From NCBI GenBank assembly GCA_031255315.1, contig JAIRSS010000113.1:1-21900 (forward strand): DNA of 21,900 bases. The letters run 5' to 3'. The notes below the pieces were generated by a model that saw only the letters and a program-made list of their open reading frames with translations, did no database searches and was not told the origin of the DNA. Positions within the stretch are counted from its first letter, which is position 1, and the number at the start of each line of letters is the position of its first letter. This document shows, in pieces, positions 1-7,691 of this stretch. This DNA comes from Spirochaetaceae bacterium. Its GTDB lineage: Bacteria; Spirochaetota; Spirochaetia; Treponematales; Breznakiellaceae. The position numbers and the translations under genes were made by a program.

Positions 1-797
1 TTGGCTTTCCAGTCCAGATCAATCTGGCTGCCGAACTGATCTATCAAGAATTTAATATACGTTTCATAAGGGGAAAGGATAACCTGATTCGCGCCTTTCG
101 CCATGCGATCCAGGGCGGACTTTTTCCCGATGGGGGAATGTTGTACTTCCTCAAGAAATTGACGGTTCCAGTCTTCGCTTTCTTCCCATTTTTCGTTAAA
201 CCAGTAAATATGACCCTTGGTAGAATTGCCTTCACCGGGAACCGCGGTGACTATCGGCGAATTGGTTTCAAGATAGTTAAGCTCCGCGTTGCCTTCAAGA
301 CCTTTTTGGGTAAAATTGGAACTGCCGAGTATGCCGGCGGAATCGCCGGGGCCTGAAAAGATGTAGCATTTGGCGTGAAGGAATTGCGGGTTTTCCTTAT
401 CCTTTTGACCGTAGAGTTTTATTTGGAATTTGCCATTATTATCGTTCAGATATGCAAGCAAGAGATTAACAACATTTTCATAATCCGGCTGTAATTTGAG
501 CTCGGTTAAATCGCGGCGGATATAATCACGGGGAAAATCCATGGGGACGGTAAGCGGTTCAAGGGTTTGATAAGAGCGGACCACAGGCTCCTGCCCGATG
601 AGCAACTTGAAGGCGGTTTCCGGGCGTTCAAGAAAGGCCGAGAGTTCATCGTAGACCAGGGCAAGGCCGGGGATGTCGAGGTAGCCGACGGCAAACATAG
701 CGCTCGTGTAACCGGAATCGAGAAAAAGACCCTTGAGCAGGTTTGCCATTTGACGCGGTTGTGAGTTGTCGAGCAGAGTATTTCGTAATTGGCCCAC
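1..797 (-). CDS. PLD-like nuclease-domain protein, N-terminal part (runs off left edge)
   Basis: An uninterrupted minus-strand frame of 265 codons enters from the left edge. The start is GTG at 797, with a strong AGGAGG Shine-Dalgarno 9 bases upstream; no ATG sits near that position, so the gene is easy to miss. The visible protein has the phospholipase D-like nuclease signature: HAK at residues 141-143 followed by GSSN at 158-161, with the hydrophobic strands and 'LLIGQEP' typical of the bacterial PLD domain found at the N-terminus of SNF2/DEAD-type helicases. Such proteins act on nucleic acids and several belong to restriction or other defence loci. A C-terminal helicase is therefore expected beyond the edge, but that is inference. 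The gene is visibly more AT-rich than the genes around 4-8 kb. It could also be a stand-alone PLD nuclease. Confidence 0.8.
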   Translation of the reverse strand, partial: MGQLRNTLLDNSQPRQMANLLKGLFLDSGYTSAMFAVGYLDIPGLALVYDELSAFLERPETAFKLLIGQEPVVRSYQTLEPLTVPMDFPRDYIRRDLTELKLQPDYENVVNLLLAYLNDNNGKFQIKLYGQKDKENPQFLHAKCYIFSGPGDSAGILGSSNFTQKGLEGNAELNYLETNSPIVTAVPGEGNSTKGHIYWFNEKWEESEDWNRQFLEEVQHSPIGKKSALDRMAKGANQVILSPYETYIKFLIDQFGSQIDLDWKA

Positions 798-1255
798 CGA
801 TTTCTGCCTCCTGTATGAAAACAACCGGGGGCCTCCCGCCGAAGTCATTGAATCTTCGGTTCGCGGGTCTCCCTCCGGTAAAACCGGATACCTCCTGACC
901 TGATTAGGCTAGTATATCACGAAACGGAGGTTGATTGAATAGGTAGGTACATAACGGACATTGCTGTATGAAAAAGTGGACTTATGGTTATAAAAAAATC
1001 CTCCCAAATTTGCGCATTGTCCCTGTTTTTCATGCCGTCTAACCGCCCTGCATTCTCTTCCAGCCTGTTGCACTTCATAGCGAAACCAGGGAAACCGTCC
1101 GCCCTGTCCCCGTTTTTTTACTTTCCGAAAACACGGTTGCGCCCGCACGGCGGCGGAGTTCGAGAAACACGAGCGGGAAGAAAAAGGCCCCTACGCGGCG
1201 GGAGCATTTTCCCGGACGACCTAAAAATTCCTTCCCTTGATGAGACGGGCCGCCC
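798..1255. other. intergenic region upstream of the PLD-like gene
   Basis: No convincing gene in this 458-base stretch. The part nearest the PLD gene (831-890) holds nested inverted repeats. A TATACT -10-like box lies at 911-916 on the minus strand, with only a weak -35 (TTCAAT) 17 bases upstream. The open frames at 909-1148 (-) and 984-1376 (+) are low-complexity, have no recognisable domain, and the second runs antisense into the EIIA gene. No T-tailed terminator was found after the EIIA stop at 1256. Confidence 0.5.
831..887 (-). promoter_or_regulatory. candidate structured 5' leader of the PLD-like gene
   Basis: Between the likely promoter and the Shine-Dalgarno lie two hairpins: CCGAAG/CTTCGG (839-844 with 854-859), extended by CCCG/CGGG (835-838 with 864-867), and CCGGT/ACCGG (875-879 with 883-887). 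On the transcript, the ACCGGAGGG segment could instead pair with the downstream CCCCCGGT segment, which is exclusive with the second hairpin. This resembles a switching leader or a protein-binding site. No known riboswitch class was recognised. Confidence 0.35.
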
Positions 1256-1750
1256 TTACCAGGCTTGTTCCGCCGCCTGGATTACCGCGACGATCTCGTC
1301 CAGGGATGCGCGGTTTTCGAGAAGGGCCCGAAACTGCTCCTGCTGGCAGAAAAAGTTAAGCTGCGAAAGGCTGTAGAGGTGCAGCTTGGGAGACGCTGAT
1401 ACGATGAGTATGGCGGTATGTACCGGCGCCCTGTCCAGGGAGTTCCAGTCAACTGGCTTATCCAGATAGGCGATGGTTACAAACTGCTCGTCCGGTTCCT
1501 TTACCTGGGGATTCCGGGGATGCGGCAGGGCTACGCCATGACCCGCCGCAGTAGACATAAGGGCTTCCCGTTCAAGCACGGCGCTCAGAAGCCGGTCCCG
1601 GTCTATGGCCGGGGAATGTACGGTTTCGATCAGCCGGGCAAGAACTTCCCCGGGGTTGGTTCCCGTGACGCCGGATACTATTCCCCCCCGTTTCAGCAAC
1701 GGGATGAGCCCGCCTTCAGATTCCTTTTTTTTTTGTTCGCGCCCGTCCAT
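1256..1750 (-). CDS. PTS EIIA domain protein (fructose/nitrogen, PtsN-like)
   Basis: A 164-residue protein of the EIIA-Fru/Ntr fold. In the phosphotransferase system this domain takes a phosphate from HPr or NPr on a histidine, and PtsN-type members regulate rather than transport. The family core is clear: 'REALMSTAAGHGVALPHPR' around residues 61-79, with His77 in the ALPHPR motif the expected phosphorylated residue. No EIIB or EIIC is encoded nearby, which favours a regulatory role. The start ATG at 1750 lies inside the preceding gene, 35 bases before the end of that gene's stop, with an AAGGA ribosome site about 7 bases upstream, so translational coupling is likely. Residues 1-14 (DGREQKKKESEGG) are a charged tail encoded by the overlap and its A10 run; the conserved domain starts around residue 20. 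Confidence 0.85.
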   Translation of the reverse strand: MDGREQKKKESEGGLIPLLKRGGIVSGVTGTNPGEVLARLIETVHSPAIDRDRLLSAVLEREALMSTAAGHGVALPHPRNPQVKEPDEQFVTIAYLDKPVDWNSLDRAPVHTAILIVSASPKLHLYSLSQLNFFCQQEQFRALLENRASLDEIVAVIQAAEQAW

Positions 1751-3719
1751 GTATGATTCCTTCTAACTGGTAATTACACGCTTCTATGCTGAATTCATTA
1801 GGATCGAAATTTTCGCATTCCTCTTCATCGTTCCTAACCAAACGCCATTCCGATTCACCGCCCCGCTCCAGGGCGGCCAAAAACTTTTTGAACGGCAGCG
1901 GCCCCTTTATGGAAAGAGGAGGAGCGGCCCCCTCTCCCGAGAGGCACCGAATCCGCTCCTCCTCTCCAGCCTCGCAGGAAGAAAGGAACAGAATCTTTAC
2001 GGTCCAGACGGTCCCGTATTCATAGATAATCTCCGCGCAGCCCTGGGTGTTTAGCCCTTCAAGACTAATATTCTCGTCCCAGAGCGGAACCGACGTGAAA
2101 AACCGGTGGGACAGCCGGTTGTCCCAGCCGAACAGCGTTTGAATAACGCGGTGCAGGGTATCCAACGGGGAATACCCCGGTATGACAACACGCCGCCAGA
2201 CATTAGTCCCCCCCAGGGTCAACTGCACGGTATGCCAGGAAGCGAATCCGCCCGCGCCGGAAGCTTTCACTACCGAAAGGTTGTTCCGCCTGAAATTATT
2301 CATCGCGTCATCGATCAGCTCTTTAATATCTTCATAGGTCTCGATCATGTTATCCACGGAAGCGTCCACCGCTTCAAGTTCCTCCTCTGGAGGCGCTTCA
2401 TCATCAAGGTCGTCCAGAATTCCCGCCGCGTGGCTTTGAATCTGGGAAAGCACCACGAAGGTATGCTTCGGCAGCCAGGACAGGTCTATGTCCCCTTTGT
2501 GGAGCCGGGCGACCAGATCAATCACCGCCGTATGAAGTTCGCCCACCCGCTGCCGTATGGGACCCATCATGCGATCGGAAAATATCGAATAGGTCTGCTG
2601 AAATTTCGTATAGACTCTGAATACATACCCGGTCAGTTCTTCCCGCCCCTTCCCGGTCATATCTGTGGATCGGGGCGCAATACGCTCAACGATCTGGGAA
2701 AGCTCCGGTTCCTTCCGAAACAGGGCGTCCCGCACATACGCTTGAAGCACATATTCCGAGACGGGAACCCCGCTCCTAAAGAGCATTTCCTCTATCGGGG
2801 TCCGGTCAGACACCGAGATGAAACCCTCCAGCTTCTTCAGGTCGGGAATATCCTTACCGGCGTACCAGAACCGGGTTTCTATGCCGTAGGGCGAAGTCTC
2901 AATGCTGTTGGTTTTCTCGTAAAGAAACTCCTCCAGGGAATAGGCCGGGACTTCCCCCATACGCTCGTCGCCAAACCAGTAGGCAAAGGCAATCTGCTCG
3001 TCTGTAGAAGAACCGGGGCCCAGGATTTCGAAGGAATCGGCAAACCCCCTTTCCGCCGCATCGCACCAGGCGCTTAATGAGGCCGCCGTCCATGTGTTTT
3101 TCTTCACATGGGTAAGCTCAAAATTACCCGCTCCCCAATCTTTCGTTTTTACTATAAAACGGTCCCCCGGAACCAAAGCGGTCTCCCGGTAAATCTTTCT
3201 CATGTCCAGGGTATGGATGGAAACCTCCGCCGGGTCCTCGTAGAGGTCGCGGCTGTAGGCGCTTTCGTTCTCCGGATTATCACGGGCCACGTATTGGGAG
3301 GCGTACTCTTCCCCATAAATCGTATAATACGGGTAGAAATCTTCCGGCGGCCCTTCGGTGGTTCCCCACGGTATGGGGTTGGCCTTCCAATAAAACGTAT
3401 ATTCCTGGGGCATCAGCACGGGGTTGGCGAAAGGAACGCACCGGTGTCCTGGGATAAGGATTCCGTTCAGGAGTTCCAGCCGGGTCGGGTGTATAACAAA
3501 GGACAAGGGCTCGAAGTATCCGCGCCGGGAAATCCACTTATCCCGGCCCTGCCTGAACGCGATGTTTCTGGAATTAATAAAATCCCGAATATCCTGAGCC
3601 AAATGAGCGGCCCGGCGGCGGACTACCATCTTGATATAGCTGGTTACACTCTCAAGCGAGAATGGCTCTGTCACTGTTTCGAGAAAATCGTAGAGTGCAT
3701 CTTCATGTTCCGGAGTCAT
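1716..3719 (-). CDS. 667-aa protein with C-terminal pRiA4b ORF-3-like domain
   Basis: Residues from about 487 to 655 match the plasmid pRiA4b ORF-3-like fold: an L-G-WRRV-IPG segment, then 'LHRVIQTLFGWDN' and a following H-R-F, as in that family. Biochemical function is unknown. The N-terminal 80 residues look like a winged-helix segment, ending in 'DKWISRRGYF'. The middle is a long mixed region with no recognised domain, including an acidic stretch (DDLDDEAPPEEELEAVD). No signal peptide or membrane segment is seen, so it is probably cytoplasmic. The start ATG at 3719 has no Shine-Dalgarno, and a TATACT box lies almost directly against it, so initiation may be leaderless. Its 3' end overlaps the EIIA gene by 35 bases in another frame, which ties the two functionally. 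It is not an obvious mobile-element gene despite the domain name. Confidence 0.75.
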   Translation of the reverse strand: MTPEHEDALYDFLETVTEPFSLESVTSYIKMVVRRRAAHLAQDIRDFINSRNIAFRQGRDKWISRRGYFEPLSFVIHPTRLELLNGILIPGHRCVPFANPVLMPQEYTFYWKANPIPWGTTEGPPEDFYPYYTIYGEEYASQYVARDNPENESAYSRDLYEDPAEVSIHTLDMRKIYRETALVPGDRFIVKTKDWGAGNFELTHVKKNTWTAASLSAWCDAAERGFADSFEILGPGSSTDEQIAFAYWFGDERMGEVPAYSLEEFLYEKTNSIETSPYGIETRFWYAGKDIPDLKKLEGFISVSDRTPIEEMLFRSGVPVSEYVLQAYVRDALFRKEPELSQIVERIAPRSTDMTGKGREELTGYVFRVYTKFQQTYSIFSDRMMGPIRQRVGELHTAVIDLVARLHKGDIDLSWLPKHTFVVLSQIQSHAAGILDDLDDEAPPEEELEAVDASVDNMIETYEDIKELIDDAMNNFRRNNLSVVKASGAGGFASWHTVQLTLGGTNVWRRVVIPGYSPLDTLHRVIQTLFGWDNRLSHRFFTSVPLWDENISLEGLNTQGCAEIIYEYGTVWTVKILFLSSCEAGEEERIRCLSGEGAAPPLSIKGPLPFKKFLAALERGGESEWRLVRNDEEECENFDPNEFSIEACNYQLEGIIHGRARTKKKGI
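1725..1734. repeat. 10-base A run (minus strand) in the gene overlap
   Basis: A run of ten T on the plus strand (ten A in the transcript) lies inside the overlap of the pRiA4b-like gene and the EIIA gene. Loss of one A, or a +1 ribosomal shift, would join the two frames into a single protein of about 820 residues. Tracts of this length are prone to polymerase slippage. Whether it is used is unknown. Confidence 0.6.
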
Positions 3720-3770
3720 CAGTATATCTAATATGCCGTAAAAAGGGAGAATCTGACAAGTATAGGTATG

Positions 3771-3928
3771 CGTGATACCGCAATCCCGAATTCAGCCGTT
3801 GCCAGCGCGGACCCTCACGGGCAAAGGGGGAACAGCGGCGGGATACCCGTCGTTGAGAGGCGATAGGCGCCTCGCAATGACGTCGCCCGTGGTTATTTTG
3901 AATTCGGAATTGCTGTTCGTGATACCGC
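3771..3928. mobile_element. MITE-like palindromic element with flanking direct repeats
   Basis: Nested symmetry marks a small non-coding element. Terminal inverted repeats GCAATYCCGAATTCA lie at 3780-3794 and 3899-3913 (14 of 15 match). Inside are CACGGGC/GCCCGTG (3816-3822 and 3885-3891), and innermost a 15-bp imperfect hairpin at 3848-3862/3868-3882 with the GTCATTGCGAGG-type sequence common in bacterial REP-like repeats. An 11-bp direct repeat CGTGATACCGC lies at 3771-3781 and 3918-3928, consistent with a target duplication, although the right copy is 4 bases beyond the inverted repeat. No transposase is encoded, so movement would be in trans. Confidence 0.6.
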
Positions 3929-4741
3929 GGCTCCCGGTTTCAAGAAATGCTCCTCCCCCGCCAGGGCCGCGCCGATGGCCCCGGCGTACACTCCGTGCGG
4001 CACGGGGCGCAACTCCACGCCCAGGACGCGGGAGAGAACCGCCCGGATGCCGGCGCTCCCCGAAAGCCCGCCGGTCATGGCCGCCGGAGGGAAAACGCCC
4101 ATCCGGCCGGCAAGGGCGGCGATCCGCCGGGACAGGGAAACCACCGCGCCGCCGATAATCTCCTCGCGGGAAACGCCCGCCGCTAACAACCCGATGATCT
4201 CGGATTCCGCGAAAACCGCGCAGACGCTGTTCAGAGGCGCTTCCTTTCCGAGGGCCAACAGTTCTTCCATCATGGCGGAATCCAGTTCAAGCCGCCGCAC
4301 GACCATCTCGAGAAAGCGGCCTGACCCCGCGGCGCATTTATCGTTCATCTGAAAATCCCGGGCCCGGCCGTCTTCAACAGCGATAACTTTACCATCCTGC
4401 CCGCCGATGTCGATGACCGTCCGTACCCCGGGACAGAGGAACTCAGCGCCCCGGGCGTGGGCGCTAATCTCGGTGAGCGTCAGGTCCGCGCCGGGGATCC
4501 TTTCCCGCCCGTACCCCGTGGCGGCCAGCCTAAGGCCGGCGGGGGTTTCCCCGTTGAACGTTCCGCCGCAGCCTTTCGCCGCCAACTCTTCGAGAATACG
4601 GCGTCCGGTTTCCGCCACGTTCCACCCGGTAGGCCGGCTGGCGAGGGCCAAAATGTTCCCGTTTAAGAGGAGCGCTCCCTTGCAAAACGCGGAGCCGCAG
4701 TCAATACCGGCAAGGAACCGCCCCTCAAACTTCGTATCCAT
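3893..4741 (-). CDS. yjiL: ATP-dependent activator of the 2-hydroxyacyl-CoA dehydratase / BadF-BcrA family
   Basis: A 282-residue member of the ASKHA-fold activator ATPases (HgdC, BadF/BcrA, E. coli YjiL). These homodimers hold one [4Fe-4S] cluster and use ATP to push a low-potential electron into their partner protein. The phosphate motif GIDCGS is at 12-17, VIDIGGQDGKVI around 109-120, and the two cluster cysteines are C136 (NDKCAAGSGRF) and C174 (NSVCAVFAESE). The partner is the adjacent yjiM gene, 31 bases upstream in the same operon. The start is ATG at 4741. The last residues (VSRTAIPNSK) and the stop codon lie in the flanking repeat and right end of the MITE-like element, so the original C-terminus was probably replaced just after residue 272. 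E. coli YjiL ends soon after the equivalent of 'AIGAALAG', so function is likely intact. Confidence 0.9.
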   Translation of the reverse strand: MDTKFEGRFLAGIDCGSAFCKGALLLNGNILALASRPTGWNVAETGRRILEELAAKGCGGTFNGETPAGLRLAATGYGRERIPGADLTLTEISAHARGAEFLCPGVRTVIDIGGQDGKVIAVEDGRARDFQMNDKCAAGSGRFLEMVVRRLELDSAMMEELLALGKEAPLNSVCAVFAESEIIGLLAAGVSREEIIGGAVVSLSRRIAALAGRMGVFPPAAMTGGLSGSAGIRAVLSRVLGVELRPVPHGVYAGAIGAALAGEEHFLKPGAAVSRTAIPNSK

Positions 4742-4772
4742 GCTAAAGCGTCTTGTTGAAGCGCCTTGGCGC

Positions 4773-5930
4773 TCACCACCCGGGGTTCAGCATCTCGATA
4801 AAAGCGGCGACACGAGTTTTGAGTTGGGCCGTATCACTGGGGGAATAGTCGGTTTCGACGGACAGGAAGGGCGTATTCCGGGCCTTCAGGAATTCCCGTA
4901 TCGCGTGAGTCTCCACCGCGTAGGTATGGCAGGACTGGAGCGTCATCTCGATAACTCCGTCCGCGGCAAACTGATCGCAGAGCCGCCCCAGAAGTTCCAG
5001 CCGGTTCGGATTCGGGCTCATCACACTGCACCCGATAGCCAGGTAGTAGTCGCACAGCGCCTCGTAGGGATCGCCCGTTTCGGCGGCCAGCCGGTCGTAC
5101 TGCTTCGCGCCGGTACAGTTTTCATAAACCACCACCACGCCGCCTGATTCCTCGATAACGCGGACCAGCTTCTCCGTGGCCCCTCCCATAGGACAGCCGG
5201 TAATCACGATCCGTTTGGCTTTTTCAGAAACCGGACGCTTCCCGCCCGCGTATTCTTCCTGGATCCGGCCAATCGTTTCCTCAAGCTCGCTGACTTTACT
5301 CTCGTGGTTAAATCTGAACTGGGCGCCGTAAAGAATCTGTAACTGCTGAAGCCCGGTCGCCGGGGGCGGCGAGGCGAGGGAAAGCTCGTACACCGCCTTC
5401 AGGAGGGAACGTTCCCGGTTCCGCTTCACGATGGCGTCCCGCAGTTTCGCCTCAGTAATCTCAACGTCGAACTTCTCTTCGATCTTTTTTTTAAGCAGGC
5501 GGATTTCGTTTAACCAGAGGGCGCGGGAAGATTCCTTGCGCTGGGTGCGGGGCAGTTCCATCACATGAACGTCCTTTATTTTCCCCAGATACTCATACAT
5601 TTTGATTTTGCCGTCGCAGGTGGTCTCCCCCACCACCATATCCGAAAAATACATATACGGGCATTTATCGGCGACGGCAAAGCCATAACTGGCCTTGATC
5701 AACGGGCAGAGATTGCGGGGCAGCGTCTTCTCCGCCTCGGGAATGGTCTCCTCGCTGGTTGAACAGAGCCCCACATAGACGACCCCCGCAGCCATAAAAA
5801 GCTCCACCGGGACATACGAACAGAAAGTCCCCGCAACGCCGTACCCCTGTTCTTTCAGGGACTTCATGGCAAGAAACCCCTGTTTCCGGGCTTCAGAAAA
5901 CGAATCAAAAATCTCAGGCAATTCTCTCAT
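4773..5930 (-). CDS. yjiM: double-cubane-cluster protein, YjiM / 2-hydroxyacyl-CoA dehydratase family
   Basis: A 385-residue protein closely resembling E. coli YjiM along its length: 'FDSFSEARKQGFL', 'CPLIKASYGF', 'VVGETTCDGKIKMYEY', 'ITGCPMGG', 'YENCTGAK', 'LQSCHTYAVE'. The superfamily includes the subunits of 2-hydroxyglutaryl-CoA dehydratase and benzoyl-CoA reductase. Single-subunit members of this kind have been shown in Carboxydothermus to carry a double-cubane [8Fe-9S] cluster and to reduce small molecules such as acetylene when activated; the physiological substrate is not established. Candidate cluster cysteines are C37, C75, C90, C105, C246, C272, C301 and C334. Translation starts at ATG 5930 behind AGGAG (6-base spacing). 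It is first in an operon with its activator yjiL. No CoA-transferase or acyl-CoA dehydrogenase gene is nearby, which argues against an amino-acid fermentation dehydratase. Confidence 0.92.
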   Translation of the reverse strand: MRELPEIFDSFSEARKQGFLAMKSLKEQGYGVAGTFCSYVPVELFMAAGVVYVGLCSTSEETIPEAEKTLPRNLCPLIKASYGFAVADKCPYMYFSDMVVGETTCDGKIKMYEYLGKIKDVHVMELPRTQRKESSRALWLNEIRLLKKKIEEKFDVEITEAKLRDAIVKRNRERSLLKAVYELSLASPPPATGLQQLQILYGAQFRFNHESKVSELEETIGRIQEEYAGGKRPVSEKAKRIVITGCPMGGATEKLVRVIEESGGVVVVYENCTGAKQYDRLAAETGDPYEALCDYYLAIGCSVMSPNPNRLELLGRLCDQFAADGVIEMTLQSCHTYAVETHAIREFLKARNTPFLSVETDYSPSDTAQLKTRVAAFIEMLNPGW

Positions 5931-6224
5931 TGGTTTCTCCTCTCTAAATATACCGTGTGGTGAAGCATAGCAGTATAAGAATTATCGTACCACCGCAAAT
6001 GGCGGAAGGAAAGGACCGGACGGCGGCAGCGGACGATGGAATGCGTCCAGCTTCTTTTCCTTTCCCGGGGTTAAAAAATCCTACCGCCGATACGGGTTTA
6101 CTTTGTCCCGGTTGTTGATTAGTATGCAGATACTTGAGTCCGCTCCAAAACGTCAGTTTTCGGAACCGGTTCCTTCCATTATGTGATAACAGGAAGCACA
6201 CGAAGAAGTATTTATGGAGTATTT
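5931..6224. other. divergent intergenic region yjiM / gltX
   Basis: No gene seen in these 294 bases. For yjiM a TATACT -10 box lies at 5972-5977 (minus strand) with only a poor -35. On the gltX side there is a perfect 12-bp palindrome GGAACCGGTTCC (6162-6173), directly after CCAAAACGTCAGTTTTCGG (about 6145-6163). The latter looks like a degenerate copy of the CCAAAACTTCAGTTTTGG palindrome found intact at 8624-8657. Confidence 0.45.
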
Positions 6225-7691
6225 ATGGAAGTCCGCGATCGTTACGCCCCTTCTCCAACAGGGTTGCAGCACATAGGGGGAATACGCACCGCCCTCTTTA
6301 ATTACCTTTTCGCCCGTTCTCAAGGGGGCGCGTTCATTCTGCGTCTGGAAGACACCGACCGTACGCGGTTCGACGAGGCGTTTGTACAAAACCTCTACAG
6401 CGCCTTCAAATGGCTGGGTCTTACCTGGGACGAGGGGCCGTATGTCCAGTCGGAGCGGCTCCCCCTGTACCGGAAATACGCCGGGGAACTTCTTAAACGG
6501 GGGGAGGCGTACTATTGCTTTTGTTCAGCCGGGCGGCTGGAAGAAGTGCGGAAGGCGCGGGAAGCCGCCCATTCTTCAGAGACCGGCTACGATCGGCGCT
6601 GCCGGAACATCCCGGCGGAAGAAGCGGCCCGGCGGGCGGAAGCCGGAGAACCCTATACCATACGCCTCAAAATCCCCCTGGGGGAACGCACCCGGTTTGC
6701 CGACCGGCTTTTAGGGGAGATTGAATGGAAGAATGATGACGTAAACCCCGATCCGGTGCTGCTCAAGTCGGACGGGTTCCCTACATACCACCTGGCCAAT
6801 GTGATGGATGACCACTGCATGAGGATAAGCCATGTACTCAGGGCCCAAGAATGGCTTTCGTCCACCCCCCTGCATGTGATCCTCTACCGGGCTTTCGGGT
6901 GGGAGCCTCCGGAATTCTGCCACCTGCCTATGGTGATGGGCCAGGACGGGAAGAAACTGAGCAAGCGCCACGGCGCGACGAGCATTGACGAATTCCGCCG
7001 CCAGGGGTATTTGCCCGACGCCCTGCTCAACTATGTCGCCCTCCTGGGGGCCTCCTATGAAGAGGGAAAGGATATATACACCCTTGAGGAACTGGTCCAA
7101 CGGTTCAGCCTGGATAAGCTCACCAAGGCGCCTGCGGTCTTTGATTACAAGAAGCTGGAGTGGTACAACGGGCAGTACATCAGGATGCAGACGGACGAAG
7201 CGCTGGCGGCCCTGGCCCTGCCCTTCGCGGCGGAAGCCGGGCTTTTCGGCGAGGCCGGCAGTGAAGGGACCGGGGAAGACCGGGCCGTTTTTACCGCCGC
7301 CATGCCCCTTATCAAGGAACGGGTCTCTTTTTTACGGGAGATTCCCGGCAAGCTGGGCTACCTCTTTGAGGACCCCCCGGTTCCGGCGGCGGCGGAGTTC
7401 ATTCCCAAGAAGTTGGACCTTGCGGCGGCCGTCAGGCTTCTTGAAGCGGGGAGGGATCTCGTCCCCGGCCTGGCTGGTTTGAGCGATACGCAAGCGGAAA
7501 CGGCGGTAAAAAAACGGGCGGAAAGTGAGGGGGTAAAAATCGGAGACCTCTTGACGCCCCTCCGGGCGGCTGTTACCGGCGCGCGGGTCAGCCCGCCCCT
7601 TTTCGGGTCCATCCGCCTTTTAGGGGAGGCGCGTTCCCTGGCGCGGGTAGAAGCCGCGCTGAACGTTCTGCGCTCCCCGTCTTTTCTCTAA
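6225..7691 (+). CDS. gltX: glutamyl-tRNA synthetase
   Basis: A 488-residue class I aminoacyl-tRNA synthetase that charges tRNA(Glu), possibly also tRNA(Gln) if the organism uses the amidotransferase route. The catalytic HIGH signature appears as HIGG at residues 16-19, and the KMSKS signature as KLSKR at 244-248. A zinc-finger-like set C98, C100 and C126 sits in the expected insertion. Length is normal. The start was set at ATG 6225, because the family begins 'xVRxRYAPSPTGxxHIGG' and GGAG lies 5 bases upstream; an upstream in-frame GTG at 6183 would add 14 unconserved residues. The stop codon overlaps the end of the convergent sirtuin gene by 4 bases, with no terminator between them. Confidence 0.97.
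   Translation: MEVRDRYAPSPTGLQHIGGIRTALFNYLFARSQGGAFILRLEDTDRTRFDEAFVQNLYSAFKWLGLTWDEGPYVQSERLPLYRKYAGELLKRGEAYYCFCSAGRLEEVRKAREAAHSSETGYDRRCRNIPAEEAARRAEAGEPYTIRLKIPLGERTRFADRLLGEIEWKNDDVNPDPVLLKSDGFPTYHLANVMDDHCMRISHVLRAQEWLSSTPLHVILYRAFGWEPPEFCHLPMVMGQDGKKLSKRHGATSIDEFRRQGYLPDALLNYVALLGASYEEGKDIYTLEELVQRFSLDKLTKAPAVFDYKKLEWYNGQYIRMQTDEALAALALPFAAEAGLFGEAGSEGTGEDRAVFTAAMPLIKERVSFLREIPGKLGYLFEDPPVPAAAEFIPKKLDLAAAVRLLEAGRDLVPGLAGLSDTQAETAVKKRAESEGVKIGDLLTPLRAAVTGARVSPPLFGSIRLLGEARSLARVEAALNVLRSPSFL

Noticed and set aside
831..890. Integron attC site or retron RNA
   Set aside because: No GTTRRRY/RYYYAAC core pair in the right arrangement, no integrase or reverse transcriptase in the window.
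984..1376. 130-codon plus-strand open frame
   Set aside because: Overlaps the EIIA gene antisense, no ribosome site and no family resemblance.
2106..3077. 323-codon plus-strand open frame
   Set aside because: Antisense to the pRiA4b-like gene; low-complexity arginine/proline/glycine text without domain, signal or ribosome site.
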